From NCBI RefSeq assembly GCF_050908845.1, contig NZ_CP194171.1, positions 2,790,001-2,854,000 on the forward strand: 64,000 nt of DNA, written 5' to 3'. This document shows, piece by piece, positions 26,393 to 35,300 of the stretch. The translations under genes were made by a program, and so were the position numbers. Under the pieces are notes generated by a model. It saw only the letters and a program-made list of their open reading frames with translations. It had not been told where the DNA came from and searched no databases. Positions within the stretch are counted from its first letter, which is position 1. Each line of letters starts with the position of its first letter. The stretch comes from Marinobacterium_D sp050908845. GTDB taxonomy: Bacteria; Pseudomonadota; Gammaproteobacteria; Pseudomonadales; Balneatricaceae.

Positions 26393-26420
26393 CCCCGTGC
26401 CGGTTAGTGTCGGCACGGGG
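26393..26420. repeat. Hairpin between the convergent pabB and thrH genes
   Basis: CCCCGTGCCG and CGGCACGGGG form a perfect 10-bp stem with an 8-base loop. There is no T tract on either side. It may be a third REP-related hairpin, since a GGAG tag precedes it, or a weak transcription end for thrH, whose stop is 9 bp away. Confidence 0.6.
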
Positions 26421-26428
26421 CCTGTAAC

Positions 26429-27046
26429 TTAAAGGCTTAGCGGGCGATTGCTCGCCTTGATGAACTCTTTCTTCAGATTATCGTAGCTGTGAACCGCCGG
26501 AAACTGCGGAAATTCGGCAATCACATTCTCCGGTGCGTGGAACAGGATACCGGCCTCGGCCTGTTTCAGCATGGTGGTATCGTTGTAGGAATCACCGGCG
26601 GCTATTACACGGTAGTTCAGCAGCTGAAAAGCGCGCACCGACTGACGCTTGGGGTCCCGCTGACGCAGGGTGTAGTCGGTAATTCGCCCATCGGCATCAA
26701 CTTCCAGCTTGTGACACAGCAGCGTCGGAAAGCCAAGCTGCTTCATCAGCGGTGCGGCAAACTCATAGAAGGTGTCAGAAAGAATCACCACCTGGAAACG
26801 CTCACGCAGCCAGTCAACAAACTCCCGGGCACCCTCGAGCGGCGTAAGCCGGCTTATCGTATCCTGAATCTGCGGCAGCGTAAGACCATGCTGATCCAGG
26901 ATCGAGAGGCGCTGCTTCATCAACACATCATAATCGGGGATATCACGGGTCGTGGCCTTTAGCTCCTCGATACCGGTTTCTTCAGCGAATGCGATCCAGA
27001 TTTCCGGAATTAGTACACCTTCAAGATCAAGACAAGCCAGTTCCAC
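26429..27046 (-). CDS. thrH: Bifunctional phosphoserine phosphatase/homoserine phosphotransferase
   Basis: A 205-aa HAD-superfamily protein very similar to Pseudomonas ThrH, which removes phosphate from phosphoserine and can pass it to homoserine. The nucleophile motif is ACLDLEGVLIPEIWIAFAEE (DLEG instead of the usual DxDxT, as in ThrH). Motif II is VVILSDTFYEF and motif III is AAGDSYNDTTML. FHAPENVIAEFPQFPAVH is also diagnostic. The start is GTG 27046, 8 bases after GGGAG. It appears to be a single gene, convergent with pabB. Confidence 0.94.
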   Translation of the reverse strand: MELACLDLEGVLIPEIWIAFAEETGIEELKATTRDIPDYDVLMKQRLSILDQHGLTLPQIQDTISRLTPLEGAREFVDWLRERFQVVILSDTFYEFAAPLMKQLGFPTLLCHKLEVDADGRITDYTLRQRDPKRQSVRAFQLLNYRVIAAGDSYNDTTMLKQAEAGILFHAPENVIAEFPQFPAVHSYDNLKKEFIKASNRPLSL

Positions 27047-27118
27047 GCAGATATCTCCCGTAATAAGGACAAAGTGAACTGACTCTAACCTGAAGCCCCG
27101 CCCCTTTCAACGAACGGG

Positions 27119-28414
27119 TCAGTCCGTCCCTTGCTGCAAATAACGGCAGAAAATTTTGAAGTCACGCTGAACGCAGGTCGCGTAGGCTAGCGATATTTCA
27201 GCGAATAGCGTCCGGAAATGCTCCTTGTCTTTTGCCCTGTGCAGAACTTTGTCGGCGAAATTGTCAGAGCCGAGCGCCAATGCGCCCCGCAGATGCGATG
27301 CGGCCAGAATCTGAGCCCAGTTACAGGACATCTCCTGCCATTGTCTGGTTTTTTCCAGTTTATGGACTGGAAAGTCTGCCTTGAATGGCGAGCGTTCCCT
27401 GACAGAGAAAACCTGGTCGCCAATTTCAAGCCACCCCACATAGGGGTCGGGATGACGCGCCAGCGCTTTGAAGGCAAGCGCATGACGCTCACCTTCATGT
27501 CTGTAAAGTGCATGATAACGGCGTAATTCAGCCGCATTCATTGCCACCAGAGCAGCCGGCTCGGTTTGCTCCTTGATATCGAGGATTACATCATCGTGAT
27601 CGCCCTCAGCGCACCCTTCGATCAGGGCATAGTAGCGGTCACACCCCAGAGAACCTGTCCCCGCGTTAATACGCCGCACCACATCTTTAACGTTAAAATG
27701 CTGATGACTGTGACCGGGCACATCATCATCGAGTGTGTCCTGATACCCCTGCAGCGCTTGTTTAAGCAACTCGGAGGTTTCGGCATTCAAAGGCTCAAGT
27801 TTGGGATGCCCACGCTGAAACCTGCGGCCTCCCGCCTCGTCGACTGTGGTCCATTTCTCCAGCATCTTTATGCGACTTTTTTTACAGCTAACCTTCTGCA
27901 GGAATTCACCGAGCAACCCGTCCCCCGTCTCCAGCGTCACCACCCAGTCAACCTGGGACTTACTCTCGGCAAGCATCTGCAGGTAGGTATCACTCAACGC
28001 CCCTAAAGCCTTGCTGATCGCCTTACGCTTCTTGCCAGCTTGCTGCATGGCCAGAACGAGGCTCGTGCCAAGCCGCCAGAGGTCATATTGGAAATCACCG
28101 ACCAGGGCATCGTCGAAATCATCCAAACCAAACCTCAGGATCGCGTCGTGACTGCCATAGGCCCCATAGTTGTATACATGGACATCACCGAGGAGCCAGG
28201 TCTGGGTATCCTTAATTCCTCCGTATAACGAAAAGTGCCAATCCCTGAAAACGTCATACCAATAAAGGTGATTGCTGCCGCGAAAGAAACTGAAAGCTGA
28301 GCCACTCATCCGGGCGAACTTCTCACTTCGCCACTCAGGTGAAAGACCCGCGTTCTGCCGCTCCAACTCACCGATAACCTGGGCAGGACGATCATGCACG
28401 AGCTCCGGAACCAT
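27119..28414 (-). CDS. DUF2252 family protein
   Basis: A 431-aa protein of the DUF2252 family, function unknown. Hallmarks are FARMSGSAFSFFRGSNHLYW, the GDVHVYNYGAYG motif (about residues 96-107) and LDDFDDALVGDFQYDLWRLGTS. The last two resemble the HxxN and DxD/E parts of kinase-like phosphotransferases, so a phosphotransfer role is plausible but unproven. ATG 28414 is chosen because GGAGGGG precedes it by 6 bases; an open frame to 28558 adds a Cys-rich, unlikely N-terminus. Upstream (28415-28643) I see no gene, and no terminator was recognised after cysB. Confidence 0.85.
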   Translation of the reverse strand: MVPELVHDRPAQVIGELERQNAGLSPEWRSEKFARMSGSAFSFFRGSNHLYWYDVFRDWHFSLYGGIKDTQTWLLGDVHVYNYGAYGSHDAILRFGLDDFDDALVGDFQYDLWRLGTSLVLAMQQAGKKRKAISKALGALSDTYLQMLAESKSQVDWVVTLETGDGLLGEFLQKVSCKKSRIKMLEKWTTVDEAGGRRFQRGHPKLEPLNAETSELLKQALQGYQDTLDDDVPGHSHQHFNVKDVVRRINAGTGSLGCDRYYALIEGCAEGDHDDVILDIKEQTEPAALVAMNAAELRRYHALYRHEGERHALAFKALARHPDPYVGWLEIGDQVFSVRERSPFKADFPVHKLEKTRQWQEMSCNWAQILAASHLRGALALGSDNFADKVLHRAKDKEHFRTLFAEISLAYATCVQRDFKIFCRYLQQGTD

Positions 28415-28643
28415 TCGATTCCCCTCCATTGTAGAACCAGCCTGTTCCAGACAGGTTAAGCACGACCTCCACGGTTGTCGAACGCGAAAGCTCATGCCGG
28501 AAGCAAAGGAACACTCCAGAAAAGAATCTAGAAGGCGGAAGTGGAGAGGACATTGCAAAACGAAAGAGATGAGGCGAACCTGCTCCTGTGTCTATTTCAG
28601 AGGCAGGTCAAAAGATCACTCGCCGGATGGCTGATCGATGGGA

Positions 28644-29618
28644 TTAGTGCTCCGGGAGCTCCAGATTTTCAAACAGCGCGTCCACTTCGGCACGATTGTT
28701 ACAGGCCTGCACCTGGCGCACCACGTCGGGCGTCAAATGAGGCGCAAACAGGCGGATGAAGTCGTACATGTAGCCGCGCAGGAAGGTGCCACGACGGAAG
28801 CCGATCTTGGTGGTACTGGATTCAAACAGATGACTGGCGTCGAGCGCCACCAGATCATCATCAACCCCCTCTTCATAGGCCATCGAGGCGACGATGCCGA
28901 CCCCGAGGCCCAGACGCACATAGGTTTTGATCACGTCAGAATCCACCGCCGTGAACACAACCTTTGGCTCGAGGCCACGATGACGGAAAGCGTCATCCAG
29001 CTTGGACCGCCCGGTGAATCCAAAAACGTACGTCACAATGGGCCAGGCCGCCACATCCTCCAGGGTCAGCCTGGAGACCTGGGTCAACGGATGATCCTTG
29101 GGCACCATCACCGAACGGTTCCAGCGATAGCAGGGCATCATGATCAGGTCGGCGAAGTGCTGCAGCGCCTCGGTAGCAATGGCGAAATCCACAGTCCCGT
29201 CCGCGGCCAGCTCGGAGATCTGCATCGGCGTCCCCTGGTGCATATGCAGAGAAACATCCGGATAGGCCTTGATGAACTCGTTGATCGCGCCCGGCAGCGC
29301 ATAACGCGCCTGGGTATGGGTGGTCGCTATCGCCAGACTGCCCTTCTTCTCGTCACTGAACTCCTGGGCAACCTGCTTGATACTGTCGACTTTCTGCAGA
29401 ATTTCGCCGGCGATTGAAAGAATCGCCTCGCCCGCCGGCGTGACACGGGTCAGGTGCTTGCCGCTACGTGCAAACACCTCAACACCGAGTTCATCCTCCA
29501 GCAACCGGATCTGCTTGCTGATCCCGGGCTGGGATGTAAACAGGCTCTGCGCCGTCGCGGAGACGTTGAGGTCATGACGGGCGACTTCACAGATATATTT
29601 CAGTTGCTGAAGCTTCAT
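28644..29618 (-). CDS. cysB: LysR-type regulator CysB
   Basis: A 324-aa LysR-family regulator of sulfur assimilation that responds to N-acetylserine and sulfate starvation. The start MKLQQLKYICEVARHDLNVS and helix-turn-helix AQSLFTSQPGISKQIRLLED match CysB. TTHTQARYALPGAI and the ligand-pocket regions MHQGTPMQISELAADGTVDF and VTYVFGFTGRSKLDDAF are specific to CysB/Cbl. Position in the genome does not link it to other cys genes here. Confidence 0.95.
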   Translation of the reverse strand: MKLQQLKYICEVARHDLNVSATAQSLFTSQPGISKQIRLLEDELGVEVFARSGKHLTRVTPAGEAILSIAGEILQKVDSIKQVAQEFSDEKKGSLAIATTHTQARYALPGAINEFIKAYPDVSLHMHQGTPMQISELAADGTVDFAIATEALQHFADLIMMPCYRWNRSVMVPKDHPLTQVSRLTLEDVAAWPIVTYVFGFTGRSKLDDAFRHRGLEPKVVFTAVDSDVIKTYVRLGLGVGIVASMAYEEGVDDDLVALDASHLFESSTTKIGFRRGTFLRGYMYDFIRLFAPHLTPDVVRQVQACNNRAEVDALFENLELPEH

Positions 29619-29764
29619 CTAACGGGCTCCCGGATTCGTAGGGAATCAAAACGTCCTGACATTATAACAACGGAGTATATGTTTAGCAGTTTTAGTTGCC
29701 AGAAACAGGAAGCCCCTGCGCTCTGCCAGAAGACGGGAGCGCAATCGCCCCCACCGGTACCGGG

Positions 29765-30874
29765 TTAAAGACGCGCGCTCAGTCGACGCACTTCATCCTC
29801 TTTGGTTACCAGACGCTTCTCGAGAGCAGTGATACGGGATTCAGCCTGCGCCAGCTCATCATCGCGCTCCTTAATATGGCCACGCAGCACACTTTCGCGG
29901 CTAGACGCATCTGAGGCAGTCTCTCTCACGCGCTGATTAAGGCGTTCAACCTCTTCCGTAAGCTGTTTAACTTTATCTTCCAAGCGCTTGTTTTTATTGA
30001 CTTCCGATAACAGGTTGGAGTTAGCTTTTGACAGGTCACGATTATGCCCACCGAGGTCCTGTTTGGTGTTGGCAAGCTCTGCCTCAAGTGTGCTGATCTG
30101 GTTTTTCTGGGTATCGATTTTCACATCCTTGCGAGCGTTCTGCGCCTGAAGTTCGTTCACCTCGCGAGTCAGAGCCGATTCGCGGCGACCGGTTTCGTCA
30201 CGCAGCTTATCCAGTGCGTTACGATAATGACGCACCTCCACTTCCATTTTCGCGTGGCTTTCGACACTTTTACGCTGCTCGTCGCCAAGGCGCTGCTCCG
30301 ACGAGCGGCGGTGCTCCTCAAGCTGCTTGCGTACCTGGCTGAGTTCGTGCTCGAGATTGGCGCGTAACTGCTCTTCGCGCTTACGCTCATTGGTTTCTGC
30401 GGACAGGTTGTTCTTCAGCGCTGCGATCTCGGCTTCCAGCGATCTTGCACTCTCGCGCTCAGCATCAAGCTTGGTGCTGGCATCGCGATAACGTGTTTCA
30501 AGCTCCTGATAGACATTCTGAGAATGACGCAGCGCCTCTTCGTTCAGACGGCGACTCTCTTCTTCACCAACCTCGTGCTTCTGACGCACCTGGGTGACGC
30601 TGGCCTGGGCTTCCTGCACCGCCTGCTGCCAGATCCTCAGGAAAGACTGTGCGATTGCATCCGGCATGTCGGGCAACTTAACGCCACTACGACCGTTGAT
30701 CTGCACCCGCCCGGGCAAAGCCTGCCACCAGCTTTCAACCGACGGTGCGACCTCGCTGGTATCCAATTCGAGCTGGGTAGCGATACTGTCGACGTCGGGC
30801 TTCAGGCCATTCATCAGCTGATGATCGGCCAGGGAGAATATGCGTTCGAGGTTCCTTTCACTCACGTCCAACAT
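29765..30874 (-). CDS. KfrA-like DNA-binding coiled-coil protein
   Basis: A 369-aa protein with an N-terminal globular domain (about 1-110) resembling KfrA_N, a DNA-binding domain of plasmid-encoded KfrA. An almost unbroken coiled coil follows (about 95-365), rich in Glu, Arg, Gln and Lys, with heptads such as LEAEIAALKNNLSAETNERK and NKRLEDKVKQLTEEVERLNQ. KfrA proteins form filaments that help plasmid segregation; what a chromosomal copy does is unknown. ATG 30874 lies 1 base from the rluC stop, with AGGATTAGG inside rluC's end, so the gene is translationally coupled to rluC. Confidence 0.75.
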   Translation of the reverse strand: MLDVSERNLERIFSLADHQLMNGLKPDVDSIATQLELDTSEVAPSVESWWQALPGRVQINGRSGVKLPDMPDAIAQSFLRIWQQAVQEAQASVTQVRQKHEVGEEESRRLNEEALRHSQNVYQELETRYRDASTKLDAERESARSLEAEIAALKNNLSAETNERKREEQLRANLEHELSQVRKQLEEHRRSSEQRLGDEQRKSVESHAKMEVEVRHYRNALDKLRDETGRRESALTREVNELQAQNARKDVKIDTQKNQISTLEAELANTKQDLGGHNRDLSKANSNLLSEVNKNKRLEDKVKQLTEEVERLNQRVRETASDASSRESVLRGHIKERDDELAQAESRITALEKRLVTKEDEVRRLSARL

Positions 30875-30875
30875 C

Positions 30876-31853
30876 CTAATCCTGCGTTTGGTCTGCGTTG
30901 TTCAGTAATTTTTCGAGCGCTCGCTCAATATCAGCATCCATTGGCGCTTCAACTTTCAGCGCTGTTCCGTCGGCCAGTTTAAGCTCCAGCGCTGCCGCAT
31001 GCAGCATCAGTCGGCGAAAACCGTAACCGCGGAACTCCTGGTTCACTTCATCAATACCGTACTTGGTATCGCCGATAATAGGGTGTCCGGTGAACAGGGT
31101 ATGGACACGGATCTGATGGGTCCTGCCGGTTTTCGGGCGCGCCTCCACCATCGTGGCCAGGTTGCCAAAACGACGCAGCACCTTAAAGTCGGTCTGCGAC
31201 GCCTTTCCCGCCTGATCCACCTTGACGATCCGTTCACCGGATTTAAGCTCGCCCCTGAGCAGGGGCACATCGATACGCTTGTCGCGACTGTTCCAGCGTC
31301 CCTGTACCAGCGCATGATAGATTTTATGCACCCGGCGTTCGCGCAGCACCTCATGCAGATACCTGAGCATCGATCGCTTCTTGGCGATCATGATGCAGCC
31401 AGATGTATCCCTGTCCAGGCGATGGACCAGTTCAAGAAAGCGCTGCTGCGGGCGCAGCTGGCGCAGGGCTTCTATCAAGCCGAGGTTGACGCCACTGCCG
31501 CCATGTACCGCCAGCCCTGAAGGTTTGTTGATGATCATCAGGGCATCATCCTCGTAGAGCACGGCACGCTCGAGGTGCTCAAGCAGCTGCTCGCCCACCA
31601 CCGGGGCATCGCCCTTCTCGGGCAGGCGTACAGGGGGAACCCTGATCAGATCGCCCGGCTGCAGTTTGTAATCCGGCTTGGTTCGTTTCTTGTTTACTCT
31701 GACCTCTCCCTTGCGCAGCACTCGATAGATCAGACTCTTCGGCGCCCCCTTGAGCGCAGTGCGAAGGAAGTTGTCTATGCGCTGCCCACCCTGATCGTCG
31801 TCAACGGTAATAAAACGCACACCGTTCCCGGTGCCGGTACTTTCATTTGCCAT
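30876..31853 (-). CDS. rluC: 23S rRNA pseudouridine synthase RluC
   Basis: A 325-aa RluA-family enzyme that makes pseudouridine at positions 955, 2504 and 2580 of 23S rRNA (E. coli numbering). An S4 RNA-binding domain (about 20-85, RIDNFLRTALKGAPKSLIYR) is followed by the catalytic domain with ELVHRLDRDTSGCIMIAKK, where the Asp is the nucleophile. KTGRTHQIRVHTLFTGHPI is also present. It is divergent from rne across a 505-bp gap, the same neighbourhood as in E. coli and Pseudomonas. The ribosome site is weak. Confidence 0.95.
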   Translation of the reverse strand: MANESTGTGNGVRFITVDDDQGGQRIDNFLRTALKGAPKSLIYRVLRKGEVRVNKKRTKPDYKLQPGDLIRVPPVRLPEKGDAPVVGEQLLEHLERAVLYEDDALMIINKPSGLAVHGGSGVNLGLIEALRQLRPQQRFLELVHRLDRDTSGCIMIAKKRSMLRYLHEVLRERRVHKIYHALVQGRWNSRDKRIDVPLLRGELKSGERIVKVDQAGKASQTDFKVLRRFGNLATMVEARPKTGRTHQIRVHTLFTGHPIIGDTKYGIDEVNQEFRGYGFRRLMLHAAALELKLADGTALKVEAPMDADIERALEKLLNNADQTQD

Positions 31854-31875
31854 CAGTTATCGCTATGTCGGTTCG

Positions 31876-31904
31876 TTGATGCACTTAGGGTTAGCTGTTA
31901 TATT
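31876..31904 (+). promoter_or_regulatory. Predicted rne promoter
   Basis: A -35 box TTGATG (31876-31881), a 17-bp spacer and a -10 box TATATT (31899-31904). Transcription would start near 31911, leaving a leader of about 450 nt before the rne ATG. Long leaders are typical of rne, whose product controls its own mRNA. Confidence 0.65.
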
Positions 31905-31910
31905 CTAGCG

Positions 31911-32358
31911 ATGCCTCGGGCGATTGGCTTTAGCTTTTTATGAATCCATGTCGCCGGCCCCTCATCCAACACATCGAATGACGCGCGGCCGCGCACAGAT
32001 CGAACCGATGGCAGAGCTTGACGGTTTCGCGAGAAATCAAACCTATTTTTACGCAACGCTTTCACGACCTTCGTTTAGCATCGAAGGTCCAGTTGAAGGT
32101 GGAGACGCACGCTGACCCGGAACCTGCCCACTACGGCAGCCACAGCCAGCAACGATAATGACAGAGGTTAGCGTTTCCTCCACCGCAGATAACAGATATT
32201 TAAAGCCGGCAGCGGATCAAACGATTCCTGCCGGCTCTTCGGTAACCGTAATTGTTCAACAAACGGGCCGTACTGTAGTCAGAAAGACTGGGCATCACCC
32301 TAACAGACCGGGCAAACGACGGTGTGTAGCGTTGCGTTTTATTGAGAACGCATAACAA
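31911..32358 (+). promoter_or_regulatory. Long structured 5' leader of rne
   Basis: About 450 nt with no convincing gene. Two perfect hairpins stand out: GACCTTCG/CGAAGGTC (32066-32089, loop TTTAGCAT) and AGCCGGCAG/CTGCCGGCT (32204-32236, 15-base loop). In E. coli, leader hairpins bind RNase E and mediate autoregulated decay. By position and structure this leader is likely to do the same, although I could not align it with the E. coli element. Confidence 0.55.
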
Positions 32359-35300
32359 ATGAAGAGAATGCTTATTAACGCAACTCAACCGGAAGAGTTG
32401 CGGGTAGCGCTGGTTGATGGCCAGCGCCTGTTCGACCTGGACATTGAGTCCGACAGTCGCGAACAGAAAAAGGCCAATATCTACAAAGGCCGCATCACCC
32501 GGGTAGAACCCAGCCTCGAAGCCGCCTTCGTGGACTACGGTTCAGAACGCCACGGCTTCCTCCCCCTTAAAGAGATCTCCCGCGAATACTTCCATAAGCA
32601 GCCCGAACGTGGCCAGCGCCCCAGCATCAAAGACGTGCTGAAAGAGGGCACCGAGGTCATCGTCCAGGTCGACAAGGAAGAGCGCGGCAACAAGGGTGCG
32701 GCACTGACCACCTTTATCAGTCTCGCCGGCCGCTACCTGGTCCTGATGCCCAACAACCCCCGCGCCGGCGGCATCTCCCGCCGCATCGAGGGTGATGAAC
32801 GCACCCAGCTGAAAGAAGCCCTGGCCGGCGTCAACATTCCCGACCAGATGGGCGCCATCGTACGCACCGCCGGCATCGGCCGCAGCAGCGAAGAACTGCA
32901 GTGGGACCTGGATTACCTGCTCACCGTCTGGGAAGCCATTACCAGCGAAGCCAAGCGCGCTGCCCCTTTCCTGATCTACCAGGAAAGCAACGTGGTAATT
33001 CGCGCCATTCGTGATTACCTGCGCTCCGACATTGGCGAAGTCCTTATCGACGACCCGACCGTCTACGACCAGGCACTGATGTTCGTGCGTCAGGTAATGC
33101 CGAGCTACGAGCAGCGTATCAAGCTCTACAAAGAGCAGACCCCGCTGTTCAACCGTTTCCAGATCGAGACCCAGATCGAGACCGCGTTCGAGCGCGAAGT
33201 TAAGCTTCCGTCCGGCGGCTCCATCGTTATCGACCCGACCGAAGCCCTGGTATCCATCGATATCAACTCCGCTCGCGCCACCCGCGGCGGTGATATCGAA
33301 GAAACCGCGCTGAACACCAACCTGGAAGCGGCCGATGAGATTGCCCGTCAGCTGCGCCTGCGCGATATCGGCGGCCTGATCGTGATCGATTTCATCGACA
33401 TGACCCCGATCAAGCACCAGCGTGAAGTGGAAAACCGCCTGCGCGATGCACTCAAGCTGGACCGCGCCCGTGTGCAGATGGGCCGCATCTCACGCTTTGG
33501 CCTGCTGGAGATGTCACGCCAGCGCCTGCGCCCGTCACTGGCCGAGTCCCGTGGACACGTGTGCCCCCGCTGTAACGGCCAGGGTACGATCCGTGATACC
33601 GAGTCACTGGCACTCTCCATCCTTCGCCTGATCGAAGAGGAATCCGCCAAGGAGCGCACCGCACAGATCCGCGCCATCCTGCCGGTCAGCGTCGCCACCT
33701 TCCTGCTGAACGAGAAGCGTCGCGAAGTCCACGCCGTCGAGCTGCGCCATGAAGTCCAGGTTGTGATCGTTCCCAACCCGAACATGGAGACACCGCACTA
33801 CGAAGTCGTGCGCCTGCGCGACGACCACAGCGTATCCACAACCCATGACGCCAGCTACACCCTCCAGCCAGAAGCCAGCGAAGAGGAGCCTGAGGAAGCT
33901 GCGGCACCGGTAAAACGAGAAAAAGCCGCTGTACAGGCCGTGGTACCCACATCCCGCGCGCCAAGCTCCACCACCGAGACAGCCCCGGCACCAGAGGCTG
34001 CGCCCGCACCGGTCGCACAGCAGGCCGCTACTCAGGCCCCCTCTTTCGGTCAGCGTGTCGTTTCCACCCTGGGTCGCCTGTTTGGCATCCGCCAGGAAGA
34101 GACTCCTGCCAAGGAAAGCGAAGCCAAGCCCGCCGCTGCTGAAAACAAGGAGAGCAGCGCCCCTGCGAAGGATAACCGCTCCCGCAGCAGCGGCAGCGGC
34201 AGCAACTCGCGCGGACGCAACAACCGTCGCCGTAACGACAGTGATCGCCGCCGTTCCAACAGGGACAGCGACGAGATCATCACCGTCGAACAGGAGCAGG
34301 CCCTGCCACCGATCGGTGACAGCAAGAAAAGCGAAGAACGCAGCGACAGCGACAAGGAGAAGGCCGATGGCAGCCGCTCCCGCCGCAGACGCCGCAGCCG
34401 TCGCCGCACCGACAACAACACGCCGGACACAGAGACCAGCAGCCGTCGTGATGACAAGGCCGCAAGTGACAAGCAGGACGACCAGTCCCAGAAAGACGCA
34501 AACGTCAAAGAGGACAGCAAACCGACCACCAGGGAAGAGAAGAAAACCGCTTCCAAGGACAGCACCTCGGGTGAAGAGGACAGCCGTAGCCGTCGTCGTG
34601 GCCGCCGTCGCCGCAAGAGTGATGACCGCGTAGCGCAGCGCACACCGCTTCCGGAGTCCGAGGAGCAGACAGCAGCCGTCACAGCTGAAGCTGGCGAAGC
34701 CGTAAACCAGGCGCAGGAAACATCCAGCGAGAAACCTGCCGAAGAGAAACAGGCTGACACCACCAAGGCCAACAGCGCCGCTGAAGCGACCTCTGAAACT
34801 GCGGAAGAAGCCAAGGCAAGCGAGCAGCCAACTGCCACCGAAGCAGAGGAAGCCGTAACCGCAGCGGCCGACGCGGAGAGCACGGAGAGTGCGGAGAGTG
34901 CGGAGAGCGATTCAAACGCTGCCGAAGCCGAGGCCAGCTCTGAAGCTGTTACAGCGGAAACTGCACAGGCCAAACCGGAAAGCGAAAGCGCCACCGCCGA
35001 CGCAGAGAGCGAAAACGCCGAGGTGGAAGTAGCTGCTGAAGAAGCTTCCGACAGCGAAACAGCCGAGACTGAAATGCCAAAGGCCCGGTCATCGAGAGGC
35101 CGTAAGCCCAGAGCGCGCAAGGCTAAAGCTGAAGCTAAAGCAGAAGCAGAAGCAGAAGCCGGCAACGAAGCCGCACAGGCTGCAGCTGAAGAAACAGCCT
35201 CCTCTGCTGAAAACAGCGCTCAGCAAGACGAAGTCAGGGCCGACTCCGAAACCGGCGAAGCCAGCGACGAGACCTCCTCCACCCAGGCGGTTGTGGAAGC

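Noticed and set aside
26393..26420. Hairpin as an intrinsic terminator for thrH or pabB
   Set aside because: The stem is strong but neither side has a T tract, so only a repeat/hairpin call is made.
32158..32355. 65-aa open frame in the rne leader ending just before the rne ATG
   Set aside because: It has no ribosome site or recognisable homology and covers the second leader hairpin. A leader peptide is possible, but nothing supports it.
34873..35160. Short tandem repeats as a possible CRISPR or satellite
   Set aside because: Units are 6-9 bp, in frame and inside rne, with no spacers. They code the Ala/Glu scaffold.
34050..35165. 371-aa Ser/Ala/Leu-rich open frame antisense to the rne tail
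   Set aside because: It is produced by the repeated Glu/Ala/Ser codons of rne read backwards; no ribosome site or known domain.
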